NCBI GenBank assembly: GCA_921293015.1 | Contig: OV121090.1 | Span: 38,188,533 to 38,252,532, forward strand | Length of the DNA: 64,000 bases | Direction of reading: 5' to 3' | DNA from: Phorcus lineatus | Lineage: Eukaryota; Mollusca; Gastropoda; Trochida; Trochidae | Part shown: one piece after another, positions 21,523 to 32,586 of the stretch | Layout of the letters: every line of letters starts with the position of its first letter | Position numbering within the stretch: position 1 is the stretch's first letter | Position numbers and translations under genes: made by a program | The notes under the pieces: model-generated | Told to the model about the DNA's origin: nothing | What the model saw: the letters and a program-made list of their open reading frames with translations, nothing else | Database searches by the model: none

Positions 21523-21714
21523 CTGGCTCCATGAAGTAACTGCCCACTGGAGGCGGGGCATGCTGGGACAGCCACTTCGGTGACAGCGCTTGCTGTCGCG
21601 TGGGCGGGGCTTGCCCTGACACATGCTGTCTGCTAAAGGGACGTGGCCACGGAGTGTCTTACTGACACAAGTTACCTCCCTTGTCTTTAGACCTTTACCA
21701 CAAGTAACTGAACA
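21523..21714 (-). CDS. ADAMTS16/18: ADAMTS exon 18: TSR4 body and TSR5 start
   Basis: 192 bp, phase 0 at both ends. Begins CSVTCGKGLKTREVTC and ends LQWAVTSWSQ|gttaga. Rich in Lys/Arg near KPRPRDSKRC. Confidence 0.95.
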
Positions 21715-22013
21715 CTAGAATAATGAAATAAAATATGGCGATTATAATCAGATAATGAGACATAGTTATGAATGAATCAAACTGATAACAAAGGACACCA
21801 ATACTTAATGAGGAGTAATTCTAAACCAGCCATTTAACAATTTGTAAATCTTAAACTTAAAAGGGCAAAGAAATACTCTTTCAGGTTTGTTACGTAAAAA
21901 AATATATCTCTTTCATAACATCTCCGAAATATAAAATATTTGTAAAGTTAATTCATTTTTTGAGGGAACTCTTTTATTTCATTCATAAAAAAATGATGAT
22001 TGTTTGTATGTAC

Positions 22014-22221
22014 CAGGGTCCATTTGCCCTTCTGCCATTTGGGAGGACACTCCTGAGTGTTGCACCTTTGTCTGCGGACTGGTTTTGACCCACGTGGACA
22101 GTTCCTTGGCTTGACCTTCTTGTCCAGCTTAGCTGACATCTTTTGTTTACAGATAACCTTCCTCTTCTGGACCCCACCTCCACACGACCTGCTGCACCGA
22201 CCCCAGGGGGCGCTCTCCCAT
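22014..22221 (-). CDS. ADAMTS16/18: ADAMTS exon 17: TSR3 and TSR4 start
   Basis: 208 bp, enters in phase 2 (AG|A codes R) and leaves in phase 0 at CTG|gtacat. Contains WESAPWGRCSRSCGGGVQKR and CNTQECPPKW, then WQKGKWTL. The donor gtacat is weaker than in neighbouring exons. Confidence 0.93.
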
Positions 22222-22409
22222 CTGGTATGATTTGTAAGAATGTCATTGGTCAGTTCACACCTCATGATAGAAAGATATAACTGTACACTGACCCACGCTT
22301 CCCATAACAGGGTCAGTTTTGTAACAGAAATTTCTGTAACTGACCTGAAATATTGACTTGTCACATGACTTGTCACATGACTGCATTTAACATGTGGCTT
22401 TTTGCGTCC

Positions 22410-22570
22410 ACTTTCAAGATGGCACCAGCTGATCGGTACACCGATTTGACAGAGGAGGATGTGTCTAAAATATTTATCACGAAGAAGGTTATTAATACTT
22501 TGAAAAGATTCACACGGGAGCATAACAGGCTAAAGAAAAGTTTAGATACATTTTACAGTAATAGTTCAAA
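22410..22570 (+). pseudogene. Possible Crypton/KCTD-like transposon N-terminal fragment
   Basis: In an ADAMTS intron on the opposite strand. caagATGG opens MAPADRYTDLTEEDVSKIF and then NTLKRFTREHNRL. The pattern (LTEEDV, then NTLK, then a helical basic run) resembles the short N-terminal region seen in many mollusc genes related to Crypton-type recombinases. No recombinase domain follows; the frame ends at 22,694 in low-complexity sequence. Assignment is tentative. Confidence 0.3.
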
Positions 22571-22688
22571 TCTTATATCCTCATTATTTGTTTTTTCAAT
22601 TTCAGTTGGGCCTATAGCGAAGTGCAGCAAAACGACTAAAACAATGAATAAAAAAGAAATTTGGTATAATAAAACACTTAATCACTCA

Positions 22689-22818
22689 AGGTGAGGTCAT
22701 AATGTGAATTACAAGACAAGACTCTCAGACCTGACTCCATCTACCTGTGGTCTTGGTCAGGTCAGACCGCCTCGGGAGTCAGGTCACGGCTCTTTTTACT
22801 TCACATAATGACCTTACC
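22689..22818. repeat. Hairpin element, about 130 bp
   Basis: Left arm 22,689-22,737 (aggtgaggtcataatgtgaa, later cagacctgactcc) is imperfectly complementary to right arm 22,774-22,818 (gggagtcaggtcacggc, later ttcacataatgacctta). Directly follows the possible Crypton-like fragment, so both may belong to one inserted unit. Confidence 0.6.
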
Positions 22819-23108
22819 ATGAGTAGATAAGTATATTATATCATCCAGTACATACACTCTAAGCTGTATCAACTGTATGCTCCTCTTCACCATCAAAGGG
22901 TATTTAGAGAAGACACTGGTTGATAGGATGGTAGGAAGAGGTGAAAATAATTTGTCTATTTGGAGATTTAGTCAGTTGCACACTGATGATGGTATATCAC
23001 AAGTTATTTATCAAGAACAAGCAAAATGTCTGAGCCATAAATCTCTTCAGTCTTAGCCTGATCAAGCCTGAGAATATTGTTATAACCTGGATCATTTATT
23101 CCTCTTAC

Positions 23109-23235
23109 CTGGGCTTACAGGGCTGGGTGTTGCAGGGAGTGACCCCAGTGAGTGGTTTATGACGGGGGTCACAGTACCGGGGGTCAACCTCCTCCTGATC
23201 GTTACGGTTACACTTGGCTGATGACGTCTGCTCAC
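23109..23235 (-). CDS. ADAMTS16/18: ADAMTS exon 16: rest of TSR2
   Basis: 127 bp, phase 1 in, phase 2 out (CCCAG|gtaaga). Contains SAKCNRND, DPRYCDPRHKP and TPCNTQPCKP, the second half of an atypical thrombospondin repeat begun in exon 15. Confidence 0.92.
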
Positions 23236-23399
23236 CTGTAAATAAAAATATATGACGCCGTTGAACTACTATGTCACCACACAGAGCTATGAGATTATTA
23301 GAATGCTTATGCACCATGATGTCACTGAGATATGATATGACATCAATTATATTATGATTACTATGACATACTGATATGTCGAAAATTGCTTTGACAGCA

Positions 23400-24090
23400 T
23401 CAAACATTGCAATGAGATGGCAAAAACAAGCGAGGCATCAGTAAATATAGGAAGGACATCAAAACAAAAAAAGACATCACGAAACCAAGCACTGGCATTA
23501 TGGAACAGGGCAAGAATATCATGAAACAAAGCAATTGCATCATGAAACATGTCCTGGACATCAAGAAACCCCAAAACACATCATGAAACCAAGCACTGAC
23601 ATCATAAAGCAAGGCCTAAACATTATGAAACCACTGCGCAATGAAATCATAAGATTATTCTATGGAATCAAGCGATGACATCATGACAAAATTTTTCTTT
23701 CATGAACCAATGCCGGGACATCATAAACCATTGGAAAGACTTCGCAAAGAAAGTAACGCAAGGACATCATGAACCAATGACAGGACATCATGAGCCAATA
23801 CAAAGATATCATGAACCAATACATGGACATAATGAACCAATACAAGGACATAATGAACCAATTCCAGGACATAACAAACTAATGCCAGGACATAACAAAC
23901 TAATGCCAGGACATAACAAACTAATGCCAGGACATCATAAACCAAGGCAAAGACATCATGAACCAAGAGAAGGACATAATGAATCAAGAGAAGGACATAA
24001 TGAACAAATGCCAGGACATAACAAACTAATGCCAAGACATCATGAACCAATACAAAGACATCATGAACAAATGCCAGGACATGAACAATG
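23400..24090. repeat. 21-bp minisatellite in ADAMTS intron
   Basis: From about 23,400 the intron is built from variants of gacatcatgaaccaatgccag. The 21-bp period is clean between 23,760 and 24,080 and looser before that. Because 21 is a multiple of 3, both strands stay open (129 codons plus, 202 codons minus); these are not genes. The array starts only 24 bp from exon 15. Confidence 0.88.
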
Positions 24091-24113
24091 AACAATGCAA
24101 TGTAATGACATAC

Positions 24114-24255
24114 CTCCAGCACACTGGTGGTTACAGTGAGACAGCACGACAGTCCAGGTGTAGTTGTGAGTTGGCGGGGCGGGCGAGGGGCGGATTGCCT
24201 TCCTGGGCATTGTGTACTCGTACAGCACTCCGGGATTCTTACCCTGCACCAGGAT
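24114..24255 (-). CDS. ADAMTS16/18: ADAMTS exon 15: spacer end and TSR2 start
   Basis: 142 bp, phase 0 in, phase 1 out. Contains ILVQGKNPGVLYEYTMP, the end of the spacer domain, a Pro-rich linker, then YTWTVVLSHCNHQCAG, the start of TSR2. Confidence 0.95.
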
Positions 24256-24596
24256 CTATAACAAAGAATTTCATAGATAATTATCACAATAAAACCCTTT
24301 TGAGGAGAACACTTCCACACATTTTGCATCTAGAATGAGAAAGATCTGGTATACATTTGTAAGATTATCCATTACAAATTAGAATTAAGGAATTCATATA
24401 AACTCTTGTGATCTGCCCTTAAGGACATCCTTATCTTGTGTGACTGACCCAGTCAAACTTTGCAACATTCATACCATCAGGTAAAACAAAAATACAAAAT
24501 ATGACTCATACATCACTGATCTTTTATAATCATTCTCCGATGCAATCAAACTCTCATAAGCATACATACACTAATATAACAACTACGACAACCTAC

Positions 24597-24841
24597 CTCT
24601 AACACAAGGTCTTCTTGTAGCGGTCCCTCGCTGAACAAACTCTCTGGTCGATCATACAGTCGCTTGTACGTGAAGCGGGTCCCCCCGATCTTGTGAGTCC
24701 CCTCCCAATCAAGCTTCCAGTTCCCGTTGAGGTAGTAGCGGCCATATATGTTCTTCAGGGACAGGTAGTTGGCAGATACATCGGCCTCATGCACGCTGAT
24801 ACTTCGAGCACCCTTCGGTAGCACCACTATTGGGTAGTAGG
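24597..24841 (-). CDS. ADAMTS16/18: ADAMTS exon 14: spacer domain
   Basis: 245 bp, phase 1 in, phase 0 out (TTAGAG|gtaggt). Contains YYPIVVLPKGARSISV, YLSLKNIYGRYYLNG, WEGTHKIGGTRFTYKR and GPLQEDLVLE. This is the cysteine-free spacer, which helps bind substrate and matrix in ADAMTS enzymes. Confidence 0.96.
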
Positions 24842-25387
24842 CTGTCGGACACAACAGAGATATTTGAGGACAATTCACGTTGAACCATAGGTCAGATGGA
24901 TTAAAAATACCTGTCTTTTAAACAGTAGATGGATGATTGTTTAATGTGTAAGCTGTTGATACAATCTGCTGGGAGTTTTGACTCAGATCTGAGGTTGTGA
25001 GTTTGAATCTTGCAAAGAACTCGCCCCAAAAAGGAACAGGAACATTACGTTTTGTGATCCCGATAATAACAATGATATATAATTATGTGAGAAATACCAA
25101 TATGAGACATAACATTTTAGCAATGAATTTGACGAAACATGTTACTCCAATTCATAATTGCTTATTAATTGAATAGCATTAGGGTAACATTCAGTTGTAT
25201 AGCTAAAACTTTACCTTAATCTTTGACAATAGGATGTCATAATTAATGACAAAATATTCATAATCTCAACTGCCTGCACACATTCAGCTCGGGCTGCAGC
25301 AAAATACAATGTGTTAATGATACTTGCTTGTCCATGCAAGATATAAAAGAGAGAGACAGAGTTGATAAATTTCATTGTAACACTTAC

Positions 25388-25511
25388 AGTTATGGGCTGG
25401 CTGGTCCTTGAATGCACCTGTCATGAGTTCACAAGAAGAGTTATCTCCCCTGCATACTCCACAACGATCCAACTTAGCTGGTGAATTCACAACCAGATCA
25501 CAGCCTACAGC
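25388..25511 (-). CDS. ADAMTS16/18: ADAMTS exon 13: Cys-rich end, spacer start
   Basis: 124 bp, phase 0 in, phase 1 out. Contains AVGCDLVVNSPAKLDRCGVC and RGDNSSC, the highly conserved end of the Cys-rich domain. An RGD tripeptide lies at this point, but the same position is often KGD or RGD in the family, so integrin binding is not implied. Confidence 0.95.
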
Positions 25512-26266
25512 CTGTAACAGCAAGTTCAATGCTAGACAATAACTAATGAGGAAGTGATTGCCAGATTACCTTCAGCTCTCTGTCATGTACATGTTACTTC
25601 ACTTTGAAGGCGACAGACCAGCCAAATGGCACTGTGTATGTAGACTAGTAAATATCTTGCCAATTAGGCTATTATAATGTCAATCAAATGATAACATCTT
25701 CCTCAAAATAAAAATGTGATATCATTGGTATCAGAACTGTTATATACCTAGTATTTAACAGAGGTAACCACATCATTAATTCTTAAACAATCTCTGTTCT
25801 AATACAAGCTCGTTTCGAGTATCCAGCAGGTTCCCCTAGCGGCAAAACATTGCAATATGAACTACCTTGGAATATTTCAGCCAATGAAGACACTGCATGC
25901 ATGATTAACATGTTTGTCATTTGTTGTCACACAGGCCTATGCACTGATACAGTTGCTAAATAATGCAAATGTGCTGTGTTACTGAGACTAACGGTGCAAA
26001 GTGCATATTCAAATAAAGTTTAGCTTTAAAAAGCATACTGAAATAGCTAAGGCATTTTGAATGATAACTTTTGAAATGGCTCTGCTGATTTGAAAAGCTT
26101 TTATAATGGCTTACGCAAGTGGGATATTCCTATTGCTGAATCGTTAGAGTTGTGTCAGACACTAGACTGAGACAAACATAACAGACCATGGCCTTATTAC
26201 CAAGATATTCATAGAAAATGTTGTTTTTTATCTTGTGCATTATTCAGAGTTATTAAAATGACCTAC

Positions 26267-26397
26267 CCGACAGCTTCCCTTGACACAGATATCGTCAGTG
26301 TCTTCACTGCAGGGGGTCCCGTCCTTGACCTCGTCATTCATGGCAAAGAAGAAGTTGTAGTTCTTGGCCTGGCAGTACAGCTTGCACTGGTCATCCA
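26267..26397 (-). CDS. ADAMTS16/18: ADAMTS exon 12: Cys-rich domain
   Basis: 131 bp, phase 1 in, phase 0 out (CGG|gtaggt). Contains DDQCKLYCQAKNYNFFFAMN, VKDGTPC and DDICVKGSC. Confidence 0.96.
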
Positions 26398-26792
26398 CTA
26401 CAAGCAGAGAGCAATGATCTTCCAGAGCTGTAGTATTGGGTGCTCTTACTCAAGGGAAGTTGTTTTTTTCAAATATCAGGAAAAAATCTCTTGCAAAACT
26501 CAGTTGCTTAGTGGAACACTGAATGCATGCTTTTTTTTATATGTCCATTTACCCTGTTTCTTATAGAAACAAGATGTAAACCAATAAATAATTGCCAAAT
26601 AAAGAATAATGTGCTTTTAATCTGATGACCTAAAGTTATAGCTAAGAGAAATAGCTTGAACTTGCAATGCAGTTACATCTCAGTGATACTAATAACTACC
26701 CCTTCACAAAACCTCAATCCAGGGAACCAATTTTTGTTTTAGGTTCGTAATGAGACTAAAAACTTTCTAGAGGACTACAGCTGTGCACTTAC

Positions 26793-26968
26793 CATTATGG
26801 ACCTCCTTGTAGGGCACCCACTGGTAGTAGTGACCGCGGAACAGTTTATGGTTGTACACCTCACACTGCTCACTGCGGAAGTCCTTGCTGCCGCTCGAAC
26901 ACTTCTGCAGGTTGCACATCTTGGCCATCTCCCGTTCTCCCCCGCAGGTCTTCCCCCCGTACTGTGGT
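26793..26968 (-). CDS. ADAMTS16/18: ADAMTS exon 11: TSR1 end and Cys-rich start
   Basis: 176 bp, phase 2 in, phase 1 out. Contains PQYGGKTCGGER, MCNLQKC, then DFRSEQCEVYNHKLFRGHYY and QWVPY, closing TSR1 and opening the Cys-rich domain. Confidence 0.96.
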
Positions 26969-27517
26969 CTGCAGGGATAGGGTGATAATATTGATGCTTC
27001 TATTTACAAGCTATCTAGAATATCTCTGATAAATACAACATTGAGCTTCTAGTTTCAAAGGTCAAGATAATTATTCAGATTTCAATGACCATTTTTTGAG
27101 GATTTTATGAATGCTTCATTGACTCTTACAGATTCAACTCAGTCCAACTTTGTTTTCATTATCAATATCAGGCCTGAATATGCGCCAAGTTTGCCTTGTT
27201 GAATCGCTAGAGATCGGATGGCTATCCATTGTTAACTAGAGATGAGTGACCAGTATATGACTAGGGTCTACATAAACACAGAGCCATTATTGAATCATTT
27301 GACTGATTATCTAGAAAGGATGAGCTACACAACATCTGTAATTTAGGCTGTGGAAGACCTGATCTCTGTCCAGCCTCCAATTGTCTATACATATGCAAAA
27401 ATTTCTAAACTGCTATTCATTGTTAGTTAGTTATAGAACACAAACTAATCAATCATAATCAAATCACTAACTCAGACTGACATATCTATCTCATTATTGT
27501 TATCATCTTGAACTCAC

Positions 27518-27666
27518 AAAGGTGTGTTACACTGCCTGCTGCGATGTTTGACCCCTCGTCCACAGCTGCGTGTACAGGTCGTCCACTCCGACCAAGCTGA
27601 CCATTTTCCATCCACGGGTTGTGGTCCCTCGTTCCCATACTTTACACACTCCCCATGTCTACACCA
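27518..27666 (-). CDS. ADAMTS16/18: ADAMTS exon 10: disintegrin-like end and TSR1
   Basis: 149 bp, phase 0 in, phase 2 out. Contains [11 protein letters not shown], then [20 protein letters not shown], a canonical central thrombospondin repeat with the WxxWxxW signal for C-mannosylation and CxxxCG for O-fucosylation. Confidence 0.96.
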
Positions 27667-28738
27667 CTACAACAAAGAAAAGGTATCGAGTACTGTCATT
27701 AAATGTGACAAGAATGCTAATACTGCCAGGTTAGAAGTGTTCATTTCTAAACATTTTTCAGATATGCAAACAGTAGCAAATTCAAATTGTACAAAGTGTT
27801 TCAGTTTTAACAGATCTTCTAATCGTGATGATATTCAGTTTTACCTCATGCTCGAAGCATCTGACATATGTAGCTTTAACACATAAACCTCATATGGACT
27901 AAGAAGCTGACCAGGATTACATATAACATCATGGCCAGCTGGAGCACAACAGACTGCCCCTTTGAGGCATGACTTGCTGTAATCTCCATAACTGACCTTT
28001 TTACTTTGCTGCCATTTGATTACAATTCCAAATTGTGTATTCCATGCAACAAGCATCCCCTAATCACATTTGTAACTTACAAAATAATATGCTCCTTCTT
28101 CTCATAACTTTCCCTGTGAAAAAAGCTAGGATGATGTACCTAAAACATTAATCTCTCTTTCTTCCATAAGTCAGAGAGCTGCAAGTTTGTATAGCACATA
28201 CTGTCTTTTTATTCCATAATTTGGTACGCCAAACTTTAAATGCTACATAGTTTTGAACATATGTATGTGGCAGAATTAGTTCTTTTTATTATCTTGTGAA
28301 TTCTATAGAAAGTCATTTTGATAAGTACCCCTTTTTCCAATTTTCTGAGTAAACTCAAGGGAAAAAGAAACCCTACAACTTTGGATTTGAAATTTCATGA
28401 AAACACATCAACCATATACAACAATGATTGTTTCATATTGAACTGTGGTATCAAACACAGCTTTTACCAAATTTTGTCAAATTATAGTTTTCACCTTTTT
28501 CATGCTAAGCAAAATAGCCCTATGCTCGATGGGTATAAAACCAATGCGAATTGGTTGTAAGACACCCACTTTGTAAAAAAAACATTGAAGAATGACAAGA
28601 TTAACTTTACAAAAACGTGAGCGAGCAATCGGGATGATTGAAATGGGAGCTACCCACAACCATGTTGCAGGAACGCTTGGCTGTCACCGTACAACTGTCA
28701 CAATAGTAATGCAACGTTATCCTCATTCGGGACAGACC

Positions 28739-29215
28739 TCAGACCTACCCTACAGGTGGACCTAACCTACAGGTGAACCTACCCTACAGGTGAACGAACC
28801 TACCCTACAAGTGAACCTACCCTACAGGTGAACATCCCCTACAGGTGAACAAACCCTACAGGTGAACCTACCCTACAGGTAAACGAACCTACCCTACAAG
28901 TGAACCTACCCTACAGGTGAACATCCCCTACAGGTGAACAAACCCTACAGGTGAACCTACCCTACAGGTAAACGAACCTACCCTACAAGTGAACCTACCC
29001 TACAGGTGAACCCACCCTACAGGTGGACATCCCCTACAGGTGAACCCACCCTACAGGTGAACCTACCCTACAGGTGAACCCACCCTACAGGTGGACATCC
29101 CCCACAGGTGAACCTACCCTACAGGTGAACCTACCCTACAGGGGAACATCCCCTACTGGTGAAACTACTCTACAGGTGAAGCTACCCTTCAAATGAACAT
29201 TCCCTACAGGTAAAC
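28739..29215. repeat. 15-bp minisatellite touching an ADAMTS donor site
   Basis: Variants of cctaccctacaggtgaa repeated about 30 times, with a higher-order step of 89 bp marked by aacgaacctacc at about 28,793, 28,882 and 28,971. On the minus strand each unit reads gtaggttcacctgta, and the first unit is the actual 5' splice site of exon 9. Confidence 0.92.
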
Positions 29216-29219
29216 CTAC

Positions 29220-29318
29220 CTGTCCCTTGCCACACGAAGTCCCCTCGGCTGCTGGGAGGAACTTGGTCTCACAAAGATGGCTGCCCTTGAAGCACCATAA
29301 GCTCTTGCAGATCTCCCG
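29220..29318 (-). CDS. ADAMTS16/18: ADAMTS exon 9: disintegrin-like domain
   Basis: 99 bp, phase 0 at both ends (GGACAG|gtaggt). Contains EICKSLWCFKGSHLCETKF and AAEGTSCGKGQ. ADAMTS disintegrin-like domains lack the integrin-binding loop of true disintegrins and instead support substrate binding. Confidence 0.96.
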
Positions 29319-29628
29319 CTGATGACAGTAAAGATACATATTACATATTTTTCTAAATTGTTATAAATATTGTTTTCCCTTTCTAAAAATTATATACTAA
29401 TTATACATTCATTCTGGTTTTAGTGAATAAAATCAACGTAGCTAAGTTTCAACCCTTAGTCCCTACAAGAAGTAAAAGATCAATTTCATGACATAACAAG
29501 TGAACAACAAAGTCTCATCACATTAAAGTCTGAATTGGTTATCCTTAAACTGGATGATAAAAGAAGAAATCATCTTGTATACTGACGCAAAACTGTTGTG
29601 ATGCAAACATGTACAATGTCATATTTAC

Positions 29629-29782
29629 CTTTCCAAAGTCGAAGGTGCACACCCTGGCACTGCGTCCGAACTGCCACTTGCACTGGATGTCAGCGTTGAA
29701 GAGCTGGCCGGGCAGTTTCTCAGGGAACTTGAGTTCCGCGACTCGCCGTGGTTGGTTGGACAGACACTGAGACTGAACTGTG
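29629..29782 (-). CDS. ADAMTS16/18: ADAMTS exon 8: catalytic end, disintegrin-like start
   Basis: 154 bp, phase 2 in, phase 0 out (GGAAAG|gtaaat). The acceptor is ctggtag|C; two other AGs lie within 25 bases but give the wrong phase. Contains QCLSNQPRRV, KFPEKLPGQLFNADIQCKWQ and FGRSARVC. Confidence 0.93.
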
Positions 29783-30439
29783 CTACCAGCAAACAACACA
29801 CAAACATCACATTATACAGACCAATTGAACATAAATTTATATATAGACATGGGATTGATATCGGAAGTGAACTGCTTGGTTCCAAAGTGCTTTCATTTAT
29901 TTTTTAGAAAATGAGTTAATTTATTTGAAATCGAACATCATTTTTATTGATTGTTTTTTCAGTGTTCTAAGTCTTTTTTTTAAGTAAAATACTATCATTC
30001 TATTAAGTCAGCTGTGTATTTTTTAAACAAACCCTCTTTGACCTTCCGTCTTTGGAGGTGTCAAAGGTTTTGAGGCATATACCAATGCATATTCACAAAA
30101 CAAATTATGTATTTCCTCGTTTGATGTACATAATGTTCTTTATACACTGAAGTTTGTTGTAACACATACTGTGCAGATCAAACCGGTCTATTCTTACAAA
30201 TCATGTACAAGGCACCAATAATAATATTAATATTTTAATACTTATGTAATATGCTCATGTTGCAAATGTTTCACATGGTTAATGATAAACTAAACATCTC
30301 ACCTTGCAGCTTGTTTCTCCATTGTCTATGAGATAGTCTCATTACATTAATTAATACGAAGTCTCCATTAAAGCAACTGTCATGTTGGTAGTAAATGCAC
30401 AATTTATGTACCAGAAATAGATCTGATTTGGTATCTTAC

Positions 30440-30577
30440 TTGAGGAACTTGTGAAGATATCCCCGACTGCATGTTGACCAGCGGAAGAGTCCATTCTGTC
30501 CAGTAAGGGTTGGAGACATGATGTTACCAGCTGTCTTCTTGCAGAAGTTTCCTTCTCCATCGTGGAACATTCCAAAA
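30440..30577 (-). CDS. ADAMTS16/18: ADAMTS exon 7: catalytic domain, Met-turn
   Basis: 138 bp, phase 2 in and phase 2 out. Completes the zinc site with FGMFHDGEGNFC, then NIMSPTL, whose methionine forms the Met-turn, then WSTCSRGYLHKFL. Confidence 0.96.
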
Positions 30578-30679
30578 CTGAAACAGAGCAAAACACAATT
30601 TCAACAAGATTTAATGTGTTCAAAAGAAGGTTATCATTCACATCACTTTCTAATAAATGTAATATTACATTTGGCAAAC

Positions 30680-30821
30680 GTTTTCAGCAGGTACGAATGT
30701 ACATGCTTCATCAGGCCGTTTAATGCAGTAACTGACACTTAATACATAATACTATGACGTCACACAGGAACTAATGACGTCATAATGAACTTGACAACAA
30801 TAAATTGTATTGTAAGCAACA
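30680..30821 (-). mobile_element. 3' untranslated tail of the Penelope remnant
   Basis: Continues from the GIY-YIG stop to about 30,680. It contains gcttcatcaggccgttta near 30,706 and the paired TGACGTCA sites, all repeated in the second copy near 47.3-47.9 kb. That shared tail defines this as a dispersed family. Confidence 0.6.
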
Positions 30822-31044
30822 TTATGTTTTGCCATTTAATTTTGGCGCATATTTACGAATGAAATATTCACTGAGAGGGATAGTTCGATTTCGGGGCTGG
30901 TTAATGTGGGATCGATGAAGGTTCATTCTCCTCTTTAATTTTTGCTCTGTTTTCCCGATATATTTCTCATTACATCCAGCACATATGATTACATAAATAA
31001 CATTTTTGGTGTCACATAGAGTTTGAACATTCTTTTTACTATTT
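30822..31044 (-). pseudogene. Penelope-like GIY-YIG endonuclease fragment
   Basis: Minus-strand translation gives NVIYVIICAGCNEKYIGKTE, then KLKRRMNLHRSHI and a stop at 30824-30822. The GVIYxxxC-x2-C, YIGKT, LxxRxxxHR pattern is the GIY-YIG endonuclease at the C-terminus of Penelope-like retroelements, which cuts target DNA. The reverse transcriptase part is missing (a stop lies just upstream), so this is a 5'-truncated copy inside an ADAMTS intron. Confidence 0.8.
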
Positions 31045-31244
31045 TAATATATATACACATATGTTAAAAAACTTGTTATACCTACCCATTCTATACTGGA
31101 CAAAAAAAGACTGATATATATATATGTATATACATATTTTAAAATAATTGACAATGATATTTTCATTCACTGACACACTGAGAAAATATCAATAATGAAA
31201 AATGAAATATCGCTGACTACTGGAGAGCAGTATTGTAGACCTAC

Positions 31245-31350
31245 TTGTGTCCAATCTCGTGAGCTATGGTGAAGGCAGTAGCCAGACCCGTGTCCTCGTT
31301 CACCACACAGCTGCGCAGAGGGTTACACATCCCCTTTATGGGAGCAAAAC
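31245..31350 (-). CDS. ADAMTS16/18: ADAMTS exon 6: catalytic domain, zinc-binding helix
   Basis: 106 bp, phase 1 in, phase 2 out (CACAA|gtaggt). Contains [14 protein letters not shown] and [18 protein letters not shown]. The HExxH histidines and glutamate are here; the third histidine is in exon 7. Confidence 0.97.
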
Positions 31351-31686
31351 CTGGAGGGAAAATATTCATTAATATCTAAACAAATCATGCCTGTAAGGTA
31401 TCTGTTTATCATATTCCATAATATATGGACGGAAATGAGCTTTCACCGTAACTTCTCAGTGATTCTTACAACCTTACAAGAGGGTTTGTTTGGTCTTCAA
31501 GGACCTTTAAAGCTGGCTGGAAAAAGCACAATGTGGAACAAGTACCTTGAATAAGGACAAGATAATGTATGATGAAACAAGCTCACAAAAGATTAGTGAT
31601 TCCACCAGGGTTCAACTTCAAACCCAAACCTAAGGCCGAGGGTGATCACAACAAACTTATGCACTCATTGTATTTGTACTTTCATT

Positions 31687-31706
31687 ACAGAGAGAGAGAG
31701 AGAGAA
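31687..31706. repeat. (AG)n microsatellite
   Basis: About nine AG repeats in an ADAMTS intron. Simple sequence only. Confidence 0.8.
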
Positions 31707-32586
31707 AATTATCTTTTATAAAAAACAATCAAAATACCAGAATGGTTAATAATGAGAAAACAAATCTTAAAGTCATACATTTAATCATATATACAAATTG
31801 GTAATAAATTGAAAACAGTCACTATAGAGAAGCACTGAAGTGGTTTGTGTGAGCATTGAAACACATCAATTTCTTCCTGTATTGTTGCCCTCAATGACTT
31901 GTGACACATATGTTTATCAGTTTAACCAAAGTTTTCAATGTTTTTTTTTATTCTTATCTGCTAATGCTTCTAAATGTACCTCTTAACAATTGCATCCTCA
32001 TAATTCTAGTGTCTTCTTGTAGACATAAATCCATGTTTATGCAAACTGTCACAGTTTGCTGTGTATCTTAGTATCTGAGATGTATGTGTACAAACCCTAG
32101 GGCTAATCTCACTGAGTATATCTACAGAGTATGTTTATTTCTACATTTTTATATTATCTATATATCAACAAAACTAAAACCAATACTTTCACATTAATCA
32201 GTTGAAAACAATTTTCATAAAAGAGTGGCTTACTTTTAACCTATTATCAACAAAAGGAATCTCTTTATCCAAGTCAAATTCGTCAATAATAGTATCACAT
32301 TTCATTACCTGTTACCTACGAGCAATCAACTGCATTAAGCGGATGGATGCAAAAATATTTTTCAGAGGAATATTTTCTTCTAACCTTTGCTAATCAACTT
32401 TCATGATGAGAGGAATATTGTTTTTACAGAATTTACTGATTTAACAGATTTAAACACATTTTACAGAGAGTTAAAAGATTTTACAATTAATGTCCTAAAA
32501 AATTACAAAAATGCCTTTTTTTAAAAGTGTGTAATTAGGTTTAATAATTAATAATGAATAATTAATAATTAGAAAGTTCAACTCAC

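Noticed and set aside
23702-24329. 129- and 202-codon ORFs on opposite strands
   Set aside because: Artefact of the 21-bp minisatellite; the minus ORF also runs through the real exon 15 in the wrong frame.
28739-29215. Regular short repeats that might suggest a CRISPR array
   Set aside because: Units are contiguous with no unique spacers, and the context is a eukaryotic intron.
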